Positions 24,349 to 33,400 are shown, counted from the first letter of the stretch. The stretch: 36,982 nt of DNA from Pseudomonadota bacterium (GCA_005804885.1 SYOX01000366.1:1-36982), one strand, 5' to 3'. Made by a program: numbers and translations. The notes: a model not told the origin generated them from the sequence alone.

Positions 24349-24499
24349 TTCGGCGAGCGCGGCAGGACTTCAGGCTTCACTGAGCAAACCTGAGGACAGG
24401 TCCGCGCCCGCCCGCCTTGCGCCGGGTCAGCGCAGCGCCTATCCTCGCGCTCGTGTCAGGCGCTTGGCCCCATGACGTCGCGATCGCGGGGAGGCAGAG

Positions 24500-25447
24500 A
24501 TGCAAGGGTATGTCGGCCTTACGGATTTTGACTGGTGGACCTTCCTGTCGCGGCAGCCTCAGCTTGAGGAGGTCAACTTCTGGAAGCCCTCAGGGGGCGC
24601 CTTCAAGGCGCTGTCGCCCTGCGAGCCCTTCTTCTTCAAGCTCAAGAAGCAATTCGGCAATGTGATCGTCGGGCTGGGCTTCTTCTGCCGCTTTGACACC
24701 ATGACGATCCAGGACGCGTGGTCCTACTTCGGCGTCTCCAACGGCGCAGCGGCGCTGTCGGACGTGAGGTCGCAGATCGTCCGCTACCTGACGAGCCGGC
24801 GAGATGGCGAGGCGCGCCTCTCGCACCACCACATCGGCTGTACGTTGTTGATCTCGCCCGTATTTTTCTCCGAAGATCGCTGGGTGGAGGGTCCGAGGGA
24901 CTGGAAGGACAACATCGTCTCGGGCAAGGGCTATGACTTGGGGCAGGGCGAGGGGCTGCGGATCTGGCGGGCCTGCCAGGAGAACATGGCGAAGATCAGC
25001 GCGGGGTTGCCCGCCGCGAGCCGCGACAACCTGCAGTTGCTGTCGACGGCGCGCTACGGCAAGGAGCAGGTTGTGCGCCCGAGGCTCGGGCAGGGGACCT
25101 TCAGGCTGGCGGTCATGGACGCCTACGGTCGGTGCGCGGTGACGGGGGAGCACTCCCGGCCAGCGCTCGACGCCGCCCACATCAAGCCCTTTGCCGAGGA
25201 CGGCCCGCACTCGATCAACAACGGGCTGCTGCTGCGGGCCGACGTCCACCGGCTCTTTGATCGCGGGTATGTGACGGTCAACCCCGATTACAGCTTCCAG
25301 GTCAGCGGACGGCTTCAGGAGGAGTTCAAGAACGGCAAGATCTACTACGAGATGGCCGGCAAGAAGATCATCCTGCCCGACGACGTCGCCCTCCGCCCCA
25401 ACCGGGACTTCCTCGACTACCACAGCCAGAGCGTCTTTCTACCATGA
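24500..25447 (+). CDS. HNH endonuclease, COG3440-like, with PUA/EVE-like N-terminal domain
   Basis: 315 residues. The C-terminal HNH nuclease core reads C212AVTG...AAH227IKPF...N240N...DVH250RLFDRG, the pattern of predicted restriction endonucleases of COG3440. The N-terminal 150 residues (YVGLTDFDWWTFL, EVNFWKPSG, PFFFKLK, IVGLGFFCRF, AWSYFGVSNG) look like a PUA/EVE-type base-reading fold. Together this suggests a nuclease that reads modified or specific DNA bases, that is, a type IV-like restriction or defence enzyme; this is inference from architecture. The ATG has GGGGAGG 6 bases upstream. The stop overlaps the pirin start codon by 4 bp. It is divergent from the AAA+ operon across the inverted repeat. 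Confidence 0.85.
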   Translation: MQGYVGLTDFDWWTFLSRQPQLEEVNFWKPSGGAFKALSPCEPFFFKLKKQFGNVIVGLGFFCRFDTMTIQDAWSYFGVSNGAAALSDVRSQIVRYLTSRRDGEARLSHHHIGCTLLISPVFFSEDRWVEGPRDWKDNIVSGKGYDLGQGEGLRIWRACQENMAKISAGLPAASRDNLQLLSTARYGKEQVVRPRLGQGTFRLAVMDAYGRCAVTGEHSRPALDAAHIKPFAEDGPHSINNGLLLRADVHRLFDRGYVTVNPDYSFQVSGRLQEEFKNGKIYYEMAGKKIILPDDVALRPNRDFLDYHSQSVFLP

Positions 25448-26475
25448 CCGACAACATCGTCCTGGACACCATCCGCCTGGGCTTCCCCTGGCAGACCGCC
25501 GACCCCTTCCTCTTCTGCGTCCACCACCTCGACGCCTACCCGCCGGGCAATGCGCAGATGGGGCCGGCGGCCTCGCTGGCCGGCCGCCGCATCGGCATGG
25601 ACTTCGACCTCAAGGACGGCTGGCGCATGTACCACGGCGACGTCGTGCCCGGCTTCCCCCGACACCCCCACCGCGGCTTTGAGACGATCACGATCGCGCG
25701 CCAGGGGCTCATCGACCACGCCGACTCCATGGGCGCCACCGCCCGCTTCGGCCACGGCGACGTCCAGTGGATGACCGCCGGCGCCGGCGTCGTCCACTCC
25801 GAGATGTTCCCCCTCGTCAACGCCGAGGCCCCCAACACGGCCGAGCTCTTCCAGATCTGGCTCAACCTGCCTCGCCGATCCAAGCTCACCGACCCCCACT
25901 TCACCATGTTCTGGAGCCACACCGTCCCCCGGCGCGTCACCCGCGACGGCCAGGGCCGCGCCACGACTCTGACCCTCATCGCCGGCGCCCTCGATGACCT
26001 GACCCCGCCCACGCCGCCGCCGGGCTCCTGGGCCTCGGACCCCGCGGCCGACGTCGCGATCTGGACCCTCAAGATGGACCCCGGCGCCACCTTCACCCTG
26101 CCTCCGGCCGCCGCCCCGGACGCCAACCGCACCCTCTACGCCTTCCAGGGCCAGGGGCTCAAGATCGGCGGCAGCGCCCTGGCCTCCGGGCAGGGGGCCC
26201 TGATCCGCGCCGACCTCCCCGCCCCCCTGACCAACGGCCCGCAAGAATCCGAGCTCCTCATGCTCCAGGGCCGCCCCATCGGCGAGCCCGTCGCCCAGCA
26301 CGGCCCCTTCGTCATGAACTCCCAGGCCGAGATCCAGCAGGCCTTCCGCGACTACCAGCGCACCGGCTTCGGCGGCTGGCCCTGGCCCGATGACGGCCCC
26401 GTCCACCCCCGCGACAGCGGCCGCTTCGCCATCCACGCCGACGGCAGCGAAGAGCACCCCGACCCGCAGGCTTGA
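25444..26475 (+). CDS. Pirin family protein
   Basis: 343-residue bicupin of the pirin family. The metal-binding residues are all present: H74 and H76 in FPRHPHRGFET, and H118 and E120 in GAGVVHSEMF, equivalent to His56, His58, His101 and Glu103 of human pirin. The N-terminal HHLDAYPPG and mid ELFQIWLNLP are also family marks. Bacterial pirins include quercetin dioxygenases and regulators; which applies here is unknown. It is cytosolic. It is translationally coupled to the HNH gene by an ATGA overlap, an odd pairing. A C-terminal extension (ending GSEEHPDPQA) is longer than usual. Confidence 0.92.
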   Translation: MTDNIVLDTIRLGFPWQTADPFLFCVHHLDAYPPGNAQMGPAASLAGRRIGMDFDLKDGWRMYHGDVVPGFPRHPHRGFETITIARQGLIDHADSMGATARFGHGDVQWMTAGAGVVHSEMFPLVNAEAPNTAELFQIWLNLPRRSKLTDPHFTMFWSHTVPRRVTRDGQGRATTLTLIAGALDDLTPPTPPPGSWASDPAADVAIWTLKMDPGATFTLPPAAAPDANRTLYAFQGQGLKIGGSALASGQGALIRADLPAPLTNGPQESELLMLQGRPIGEPVAQHGPFVMNSQAEIQQAFRDYQRTGFGGWPWPDDGPVHPRDSGRFAIHADGSEEHPDPQA

Positions 26476-26547
26476 CGCCGACCGACCACCTCGCCACGAT
26501 CAACACCGCGACACACCGGGCCTGTCCCTCCACCCCCCAGGGGATCG

Positions 26548-27417
26548 ATGTCCCACACCACCGGCCGCGACGAAAAAACCGCCCATGACCCCAAGCCGAC
26601 CCTGCGCGCGGCGCTCACCCTGGCCCTCATCGCGAGCGTCGCCCTGCTGGCCAACTGCCTCGCCGCCGACCTTCCCTGCCCGGAGGAGGCCTGCGCGGAT
26701 CCGGCCGACGCCGGAGACGACCTGACCTGCGCCGTCAACGCCGACTGCCCCGTGGACTCCTCCTGCCAGGAGGGCCGCTGCCTCCCGACGCCGCCTTGCA
26801 CCCTCGACGAAGACTGCGATCCGAACCAGCGCTGCATCCAGGGCGGCTGCTACCGCACAGACGATGACGACCCCGACGACGCCGACGCGGACTCAGGTGA
26901 CGCCGCGCCAGACAACGACGCCGAGAACCTCGTGGACGCCAACGCCGACGAAGCGCTCGCCGACGCAGGACCCTGCGACGAGCTGGGCAACGGCCCGCCC
27001 GACCCCTACGAGCCCAACGACCTCTGCACACAGGCGTGGTTCGTCGGCGACCACCCCTCGCCGGCCAACTCTGCTGACCTCAAGCCCTACTTCCACAGCG
27101 ACCGCGATCAGACCGACCACTTCGCCTTCACCTTCGACGACCCCGAGGTGCGCGGCAACCAGTACATCCTCATCAGCCTGAGCTTCATCCCCGAGGGCCA
27201 CCGCTACCGCATGAGCCTCTACCGCGGCATGGCCGCCTGCGAGGCCGGCCGCGCCGCCGCCGAGGCCGTCAACGACGGCGACAGCAGCTTCTTCTTCTAC
27301 CACGAGGACCCCGCCGTCGACGAGTCCGGCACCTGGTTCGTCCGCCTCCAGCGCCTCGAAGGACACTCCTGCGAGGCCGGCGACATGTTCCTGCGCATCC
27401 AGGCCTCGACCGACTGA
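26548..27417 (+). CDS. Cys- and Asp-rich lipoprotein
   Basis: 289-residue exported lipoprotein with lipobox LLANC (Cys37). Two short Cys modules follow: CAVNADCPVDSSCQEGRC at about 60-77 and CTLDEDCDPNQRCIQGGC at about 82-99, the CxxxxDC-type knot common in Myxococcota surface lipoproteins. An Asp/Ala-rich linker (about 102-140) leads to a beta-rich C-terminal domain (about 150-289) beginning DPYEPNDLCTQA, which resembles the bacterial pre-peptidase C-terminal domain opening; the HSDRDQTDHFAFTFDD stretch supports that. No catalytic site is seen. It is on the same strand as pirin, 72 bases downstream, possibly in the same transcript. Confidence 0.78.
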   Translation: MSHTTGRDEKTAHDPKPTLRAALTLALIASVALLANCLAADLPCPEEACADPADAGDDLTCAVNADCPVDSSCQEGRCLPTPPCTLDEDCDPNQRCIQGGCYRTDDDDPDDADADSGDAAPDNDAENLVDANADEALADAGPCDELGNGPPDPYEPNDLCTQAWFVGDHPSPANSADLKPYFHSDRDQTDHFAFTFDDPEVRGNQYILISLSFIPEGHRYRMSLYRGMAACEAGRAAAEAVNDGDSSFFFYHEDPAVDESGTWFVRLQRLEGHSCEAGDMFLRIQASTD

Positions 27418-27493
27418 ACGCGGCCTCTCCTTGAGCGGCCGCCCATCGAGGGCGAGGCCAGGATCCACCGCCACGGCGACCTCGGCGCCGCGA

Positions 27494-28879
27494 TCAGCCA
27501 GGGCGCACCAACGGCGCGCGCCGCCCTGACCAGGGCGAGGCCTGCTCGATCTGCCGCGCCAGGGCCAGCAGCATGGCGTCCTGGCCGCGACGGGCGGCGA
27601 GCTGGACCCCGACGGGGAGGCCGTTGATCACCCCGAGCGGCAGGCTGATGGCGGGCTGGCCGCTGAGGTTGTACACCGCCGTGAAGGAGCCCAGCCGCGC
27701 CGCCGCCCTGAACTGCCCCTCCCCGTCGAGCCCCCTCCATGCCCCGATCTCGGGCGGCGACACCGGCACCGTCGGCGAGATCCAGACGTCAAAGTCCCCG
27801 AAGTGCGCGTCGATGCGCTCGACCAGCCCGCGGGCCATCGCCTTGACCGCCCGTCGCCCCGTCTTGCGCCCCTGCTGCCGCAGCCACCGCGTCGGCGGCT
27901 GGAGATCCGACTCCCGCAGCACCGGCACGCACGAGGCCATGTAGCCGTAGATCGGCAGGAAGTCGTCCAGCGCCCTGCGCTCCACCTCCCCGCCCTCCTC
28001 CACGCTGTACCCGAGCCCCTCGAGCACCCCGATGATCCCTCGCGCCGCAGCCGACACCGCCGGATCGGCCTCCCCCAGCGGCGACTGATCCGAGAAGCCG
28101 ATCTTCAACCCCGACGGCGGCCGCGAGCACGCCTCCAGGAAGCTGCCCGAGGACGGCGACCTGGGGTCGTAGCTGCGCCCCACGAGCACGTCGAGCATCG
28201 CGGCGGTGTCCTCCACCGTCCGCGTCACCGACCCCACCGTCGTCATCCCCGCCGGGTCGAAGGGCCCGTAGAAGTTCGGCAGCACCCCGCGCGACATCTT
28301 GAAGCCGACCAGGTGGCAGAAGGAGGCCGGGATGCGTATCGACCCCGCCCCATCGGAGGCCTGCGCGATCGACAGCACCCCCGCCGCCACCGCCGAGGCC
28401 GACCCCCCGCTCGATCCCCCCGCCGCTCGCCCCAGGTCCCACGGGTTGACGCAGGGCGGGTGGATGTCCGTCTCCGTGATCGGCATGATCGCCAGCTCCG
28501 AGGTCGCCAGCTTCCCGACGATCACGAAGCCCCCGCGCCGCACCCGCGCCGTCACCGGCCCGTCGACCGGCGACCAGAAGTGCCGAAAGGCCCGCGAGCC
28601 CATCCGCGCCCAGCTCCCCCGCACGAAGTCCAGGTCCTTGATCCCCGTGGGCACCCCCAGGAACACCGGCCCCTGCCCCGCCGACCCCGTCTCCAGCCGC
28701 GTGTCCGCCGCCCCCGCCGCCCGCAGCGCCCGCGCCTCGAACACGCTCACGAAGGCCCCAAGCGACGGGTTGAGCCGCTCGATGCGCGACAGCACCTCCC
28801 GCGTCAGCGCCTCGCTCGTGACCTCTCTGCGCCTCAACGCCCTGGCCTGCTCCAGCGCCGACCGATCCCCGAAGTCCAT
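27494..28879 (-). CDS. Amidase signature family enzyme
   Basis: 461 residues, standard length for amidase-signature hydrolases. The Ser-cisSer-Lys triad is present with the right spacing: K81 (GVPTGIKDLDF), S156 (AAGGSSGGSAS) and S180 (DGAGSIRIPAS). Members hydrolyse carboxamides, from small amides to fatty amides, and include GatA. Nothing here specifies the substrate; it lacks GatB/GatC neighbours, so it is probably not the tRNA amidotransferase subunit. It is cytosolic. It is convergent with the Cys/Asp-rich lipoprotein gene and lies 113 bases downstream of rtcB on the same strand. Confidence 0.92.
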   Translation of the reverse strand: MDFGDRSALEQARALRRREVTSEALTREVLSRIERLNPSLGAFVSVFEARALRAAGAADTRLETGSAGQGPVFLGVPTGIKDLDFVRGSWARMGSRAFRHFWSPVDGPVTARVRRGGFVIVGKLATSELAIMPITETDIHPPCVNPWDLGRAAGGSSGGSASAVAAGVLSIAQASDGAGSIRIPASFCHLVGFKMSRGVLPNFYGPFDPAGMTTVGSVTRTVEDTAAMLDVLVGRSYDPRSPSSGSFLEACSRPPSGLKIGFSDQSPLGEADPAVSAAARGIIGVLEGLGYSVEEGGEVERRALDDFLPIYGYMASCVPVLRESDLQPPTRWLRQQGRKTGRRAVKAMARGLVERIDAHFGDFDVWISPTVPVSPPEIGAWRGLDGEGQFRAAARLGSFTAVYNLSGQPAISLPLGVINGLPVGVQLAARRGQDAMLLALARQIEQASPWSGRRAPLVRPG

Positions 28880-28992
28880 GCCCCCTCCCCCGCTCCACCC
28901 GCCCGCCGATCAAGCCGAGCGCGGGCGGCGCGTGTGCGCAGCCCGCGTCGCCAGACAGATCATCTATCTTGCGACTTTTGCTCGACATTGCA

Positions 28993-30570
28993 TCAACCTT
29001 TGATCGTCATCAAGGGCCTCATCCGGGCGACGGGGCGCGCCACCCCGGCGTCGGCGATGGTCTGGACGACAGGCCCGATGGGCTTGTAGGCCCCCGGCGC
29101 CTCCTCCATGAGCCGCTGTCGGTGCTTTTCGAGGATGTCCGTTCGCCGCCGCAGCGCGGCGTCGCCCGGATCGACGGCGGTGACGACCCGCAAGCCGGAC
29201 AGCTCGGCCTCGACCGCCTCCTCCCCGCGCGAGCGCGCCCCGCCGCGCGAGATCTGGCGGCCGGCGCCGTGGCACGCGCTGCACAGCGCCTCGGCGGCGC
29301 CCTGTCCCGCCATCAGGTGGCTGCTCGACCCCATCGATCCGGGGACGATGACGGGCTGGCCGGTGTACTGGAAGGGTCCGGTGATGCCGGGGTCCGGCCC
29401 GTAGGCCGGGCAAGCCCCCTTGCGGTGCAGCCAGGCGCCGGGGCCGTCGGGCCAGATCAGGTTGTGCGGGGCGTCGTAGATGAGGGAGGCCTCGACGGCG
29501 CGGCCGAGCACGTCGCCGAGGGCCTGGATCACCATCAGCCCGAGCATGAGGCGGTTGGCGAAGGCGAAGTTGGCGGCGTTGGCCATCGCGTCGAGGTAGT
29601 CGGCGGCCAGCGCCGCGTGGGGTCCGGCGGTCGGCAGGGCGTAGAAGCCGTGCGCGGGGTGCGCGAGCCCCTCGGGGTAGATCGCCCGCGCGCGGTCGAC
29701 GAAGTGTCCGCCGACGAAGTGGCCCAGCCCGACTGAGCCGGAGTGGGCCATGATGACCACCGCGCCCTCGCGGACGCCCCAGGCCCGCGCGGCCGCGCCG
29801 TCCTCGATGGCCTCGACCGCCTGGATCTCGACGAAGTGGTTGCCGCCGCCGACCGAGCCGATCTGCGAATCCCGGCCGTCCTGCGCCCCGCTGGCCTGGA
29901 CGTAGTCGCCAAAGCCAAAGACCCCGCGCGCCGGCAGCACGCCCTGGAAGTGGACGCGCCGGAGCTCCTCGCCCTGACGCTCGGGATCGTAGAGGCGCCA
30001 GAGGCCGCTGGCGGCGTTGTCGCCGTGCGTGTCGTGAAGCCCCCAGAGGCCCTCGCGGAGCAGCGCTTCGCGCTGGCGAGGGCTCATGGGGATCTGACGC
30101 TGCCCCTCGAAGAAGACGCCGCGCAGGCGCGCCTCGATCGCGGGCGCGGCGCCCTCGATGGCGCTGGCGTCGAGGTCGGTGGACAGCAGCCGCATCCCGC
30201 AGCAGACGTCGCTGCCGACGGCCTGGGGCAGGACGAAGCCGCGCGCGCTGGCCACCGTCCCCACCGGGATCCCGGAGCCGCGGTGGAAGTCGGGGGTCAG
30301 CACCACGCGCTCCAGGCGGCCCGCCTCGCCGCCCCAGAAGGGCGCGCGGAGCCGCCCGGCGCGCTCAAGGCTGTCGAGCGTGTCCAGCGTGTCTTGCAAG
30401 GCGATGAAGCCAAGGAGCTGCTCGACGCCCTCCTTTTCGAAGTGGACGTCCTCGCGGGCGAAGAGCAGCGCGGGGACGCCCTGGTTGTTGTCGATCGCGA
30501 CGCGCTCGGCGTCGAGGCGCCGGCAGGCGCGGTGAATGGGGTGTCGTTGTTTGCTCAAGGGTGTGCCCAT
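28993..30570 (-). CDS. rtcB: RtcB-type RNA-splicing ligase
   Basis: 525 residues. RtcB joins 2',3'-cyclic phosphate (or 3'-phosphate) RNA ends to 5'-OH ends using GTP and Mn2+, in tRNA splicing or RNA repair. The key motifs are D121VCC124GM for metals, G242GNHFVE with N244 and H245, H276 in AHSGSVGLG, APH369N, the guanylated His382 in HRKGA, VPGSMG near 410, and HGAGR near 434-438. The protein is longer than E. coli RtcB (408). No archease or RtcA gene is next to it. The frame is open 28 codons further upstream, but MGTPLSKQRH begins the family-like part. A possible GC-rich leader and Ser/Asp-rich upstream frame are not coding. Confidence 0.93.
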   Translation of the reverse strand: MGTPLSKQRHPIHRACRRLDAERVAIDNNQGVPALLFAREDVHFEKEGVEQLLGFIALQDTLDTLDSLERAGRLRAPFWGGEAGRLERVVLTPDFHRGSGIPVGTVASARGFVLPQAVGSDVCCGMRLLSTDLDASAIEGAAPAIEARLRGVFFEGQRQIPMSPRQREALLREGLWGLHDTHGDNAASGLWRLYDPERQGEELRRVHFQGVLPARGVFGFGDYVQASGAQDGRDSQIGSVGGGNHFVEIQAVEAIEDGAAARAWGVREGAVVIMAHSGSVGLGHFVGGHFVDRARAIYPEGLAHPAHGFYALPTAGPHAALAADYLDAMANAANFAFANRLMLGLMVIQALGDVLGRAVEASLIYDAPHNLIWPDGPGAWLHRKGACPAYGPDPGITGPFQYTGQPVIVPGSMGSSSHLMAGQGAAEALCSACHGAGRQISRGGARSRGEEAVEAELSGLRVVTAVDPGDAALRRRTDILEKHRQRLMEEAPGAYKPIGPVVQTIADAGVARPVARMRPLMTIKG

Positions 30571-30786
30571 GATCCTGATCGTCGTCGTGTGCGCCGGGCC
30601 GCGCGGCTCGTGAGGTGTCACGGCTGGCGGCGGGCGCAGGTGTCGGGTTGTCAAGGGGGTTTGTTCAGCAGCGACAGGGAGGTGTGGCCGGCGCGGGACC
30701 TTGTCAACCCCCGCGATCGATCTGGGGGGGGTCGGCGAGGTCGGAATGGAGGCGTCGGGGGGTGTTGGATCGGGAGGGGGCGGCGC

Positions 30787-32484
30787 TCAGGGGTCGAGGC
30801 GGATGATGCTGACGGTGTCGCGGGCGCCTGGGTGTTCGGCGGCGGTCCAGATCCGGTCGGTGTCGCGCTCGTAGTAGAGGTCTTCGGCGCCGTAGACCCA
30901 GGCCGAGACGCTGCTCTCGATGCCGGGGCGGGTCCTGTAGAGGCGCCCGAAGCTGCCGGCCTGGCTGGAGGAGGAGATGTAGGTGTCGCCTCGGACGCTC
31001 ACGGCGCCTTGCATGCGGGTCTGCGCGCCGACGGCGGCGGAGATCGCGCGGACGACGCCGCGCTCCTCGATCAGCCAGCCCCCGTCCAGATCGACGGGCC
31101 AGGAGATGACGCGCCCGAGGGGGTCGCCGCTGCGGTATTCGCCGGAGACGAGGCGGGCCGGCGCGGCGTCGCGGTCGAGGCCGGCGAAGGAGAAGCGGGC
31201 GGGGCAGGCGCCGGGGGCGAGCCTGTAGCGGGCGATCTGAGGGACGATGTAGCGGTAGCCGTAGGCGTAGATGCGGCCGTCGACGACGCCGATCCTGTCG
31301 TCGCCGGAGACGTCGGCCTCCACGATCCTGGCCATGTCGAAGACGCGGAAGCCTTCGCTGGTGTCGGCGACGTAGAGCAGGTCGCCGATCCAGGCGATGC
31401 CGCCGGCGTGGAGCGCGCTGCCGTCGCCGACGACGACCGGGCCGATGGTGGCGGCGCCGTTGGCGCGCGCAGGCGTGACCAGGAGGATGAGGCGGTAGGC
31501 AGGTCGCTGGGGATCGGTCAGATCGACGAGCGCGAGGCGGACGCCCTTGGCGGGCAGGACCTCGCGGTGGTCGTACCAGCTGACGAGGAGCAGGCGGCGG
31601 CCCAGCGGCCTGCCGTCGCTCTGTCGGTCGCTGCCCCCGGTGATGCCCTGGGGGTACCAGTCGGTGGTGGCCATGTCCCTGTCGTTCCAGCGGAATCCGA
31701 GGTGCGGGTGGTTGCGCAGCCGGTCGGCGCTCTGGGCGGTGATGCCCGGCGTGCCCTGGCGGTTGAGGTTGTCGAGGACCTCCCGAAGCGACTTGATGCC
31801 GCCGCTCAAGGGGGCGATCTCGTCCATGATCCTGCGCCCCTCGCCCGGATCGTCGACGCGGACGAGGCCAAAGGCGCAGCCGTCGAGCGCCTCCATGTGG
31901 TGCTCGACGGCCGTGGAGGGCTCGACCGCGGCGCAGGCCACGGGCAGCGGGGGGCAGCGCGGCGGGGGCTCGGGATCGACGTCCTCGATGGCCGCGTCGG
32001 GCGGATCGGGGCCGACGTCTGCGAGCGCCGCGTCGCCCTCGCTGGGATCGACATCATCGACGGCGTCTTCCAGGCCGACGGCGTCTTCAGAGCCGGCGTC
32101 TTCAGAGCCGACGGCGTCTTCCATGCTGGCGTCTTCCAGGCCAACGGCGTCTTCCTCGTCGCCGAGATCAACGTCGGCAGGATCGCGGCCGGAATCGATC
32201 GGATCGACGTCGGGAGCCGAGGCGTCGAGATCGGGGGGAGAGGCGTCGAGGGCAGCGTCGGGGCCGTCCGGGGTCGCTGGCGACGGGCCGAGGATGTCCT
32301 GGGCGCAGCCGATAAGGAGCGCAAGTATCGGCGCGAGGCAAGCGATCGCGGCGCGCCCCACGGGAGGCCTGGACCGCTTCTGGGGGTCGGCGGCGCCGGC
32401 TCGGTCAAGGGATGCGCGCGGCGGGCGGCGCGCACCGGGGAGAAGCGCGGCGAGGCGATGGGTCGCAGGGATCGTCATCGTCAT
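30787..32484 (-). CDS. Asp-rich lipoprotein with beta-propeller-like domain
   Basis: 565 residues. A long Arg-rich leader ends in AAIACLAPILALLIGC, lipobox Cys60. Because that leader is long, the true start may be later, for instance the GTG at 32359-32361, though no good ribosome site is seen there. Residues about 65-165 are an Asp/Glu/Ala-rich linker with tandem units such as EDAVGLEDASM and EDAVGSEDAG. The rest (about 170-565) is beta-rich with repeating blade-like strands and ends IWTAAEHPGARDTVSIIRLD, so a propeller fold is likely. No catalytic motif is seen. It is divergent from the YugP-type peptidase gene. Confidence 0.72.
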   Translation of the reverse strand: MTMTIPATHRLAALLPGARRPPRASLDRAGAADPQKRSRPPVGRAAIACLAPILALLIGCAQDILGPSPATPDGPDAALDASPPDLDASAPDVDPIDSGRDPADVDLGDEEDAVGLEDASMEDAVGSEDAGSEDAVGLEDAVDDVDPSEGDAALADVGPDPPDAAIEDVDPEPPPRCPPLPVACAAVEPSTAVEHHMEALDGCAFGLVRVDDPGEGRRIMDEIAPLSGGIKSLREVLDNLNRQGTPGITAQSADRLRNHPHLGFRWNDRDMATTDWYPQGITGGSDRQSDGRPLGRRLLLVSWYDHREVLPAKGVRLALVDLTDPQRPAYRLILLVTPARANGAATIGPVVVGDGSALHAGGIAWIGDLLYVADTSEGFRVFDMARIVEADVSGDDRIGVVDGRIYAYGYRYIVPQIARYRLAPGACPARFSFAGLDRDAAPARLVSGEYRSGDPLGRVISWPVDLDGGWLIEERGVVRAISAAVGAQTRMQGAVSVRGDTYISSSSQAGSFGRLYRTRPGIESSVSAWVYGAEDLYYERDTDRIWTAAEHPGARDTVSIIRLDP

Positions 32485-32565
32485 GGAGCCGCGCCTGTCT
32501 GAGGCTGTGTCCTCGCCTGGGGCGAGCGACGTCGTGGGCCAGGGGCGGACCTCTGAAGAGAGAGG

Positions 32566-32591
32566 CCGCCCGCGCCCTCAAGCGCGGGCGG
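32566..32591. promoter_or_regulatory. 10-bp perfect stem hairpin in divergent spacer
   Basis: ccgcccgcgc at 32566-32575 and gcgcgggcgg at 32582-32591 form a perfect stem with loop cctcaa. It lies between two divergent start codons, 82 bases from the lipoprotein start and 116 from the peptidase start, so it is not a terminator of either; an operator or leader hairpin fits. There is no T-run. Confidence 0.4.
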
Positions 32592-32707
32592 TTGCCGCGC
32601 CTGGGGATGCGCCTATGTTAGCGTGGAGCGTGGGCTTTGTCCCGATCGCGCGGCGGGTGGTTCCGGCGCGGCGACCGTGTCACTTGTGAGGACAGGAGCA
32701 CAAGGCG

Positions 32708-33400
32708 ATGTTCTTCGATCCCCTCTATCTTGTAATCATGGGCGTGGGGCTGGTGTTGAGCCTGGGCGCGCAGTTCTGGGTCAAGGCCAGCGTGTCGAAG
32801 TGGCAGCGCGTCCGGACGGCCGGCGGGATGACAGGGCGCGAGGTGGCCCTGAGCATCTTGAGGAGCGCGGGCGTGGGCGGCGTGCGGGTCGAGCCCGTCG
32901 ACGGCTTCTTGAGCGATCACTACGATCCGTCGAGCAGGACGCTGCGCCTGAGCCCGGACATCTACCACGGCGACTCCATCGCGGCGGCGGGCATCGCGGC
33001 CCACGAGGTCGGCCACGCCATCCAGCACCGCGACGGCTTCTGGCCGATGGTCATCCGCCAGAAGATGGTCCCGGTGGCCAACCTGGGCACGAACCTGGGC
33101 ATGGTGCTGGTGGTCCTGGGCATGGCGATCGGGATAGGCGGGCTGGCCAAGATCGGGGTGGCGCTCTTCGCGGGCTTCGTGGCCTTCACGCTCGTGACGC
33201 TGCCGGTGGAGTTTGACGCGTCGCGCCGCGCGCACAAGGCGCTGCTGTCGACGGGCCTCCTGACGGCGCAGGAGGCCAGGGGCGTGGCGGCCGTGCTGAC
33301 GGCAGCAGCGGCCACCTACGTGGCGGCGGCTGTCACGGCCGTGCTCCAGCTGCTCTACTTCATGTTGCGGGCAGGCTTGTTCGGTCGGCGCGACGACTGA
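32708..33400 (+). CDS. YugP-type membrane zinc metallopeptidase
   Basis: 230 residues, the length and layout of the Zn_peptidase_2 (YugP) family. An N-terminal helix (about 7-25) is followed by a soluble part with TLRLSPDIYHGDSIAAAGIAAHE and the zinc site HEVGH at 99-103, then QHRDGFWP. Helices follow at about 121-140 and 145-165, the conserved EFDASRRAHKAL segment (about 168-179) and a final helix. The physiological substrate of YugP proteins is not established. A GGAG/AAGG-rich stretch precedes the ATG. It is divergent from the Asp-rich lipoprotein gene. Confidence 0.93.
   Translation: MFFDPLYLVIMGVGLVLSLGAQFWVKASVSKWQRVRTAGGMTGREVALSILRSAGVGGVRVEPVDGFLSDHYDPSSRTLRLSPDIYHGDSIAAAGIAAHEVGHAIQHRDGFWPMVIRQKMVPVANLGTNLGMVLVVLGMAIGIGGLAKIGVALFAGFVAFTLVTLPVEFDASRRAHKALLSTGLLTAQEARGVAAVLTAAAATYVAAAVTAVLQLLYFMLRAGLFGRRDD

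Larger units (their letters stand above)
23821..24499. other. Intergenic region between divergent units; no gene seen
   Basis: 679 bp between the AAA+ operon (minus) and the HNH endonuclease gene (plus). It holds a leader hairpin at 23844-23884, a 54-bp perfect inverted repeat (24062-24115 with 24295-24348) and weaker outer complementary blocks. Both promoters must lie here; none stands out by eye. Confidence 0.6.

Noticed and set aside
24061..24393. Small open frames in the inverted repeat region
   Set aside because: The same peptides (for example RWGRARRVG) appear from both arms because of the repeat; there is no ribosome site or family match.
29743..32502. 919-codon plus-strand open frame over the rtcB and Asp-rich lipoprotein genes
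   Set aside because: It spans two genes on the other strand and has no recognisable domain; the low-complexity translation is a GC artefact.
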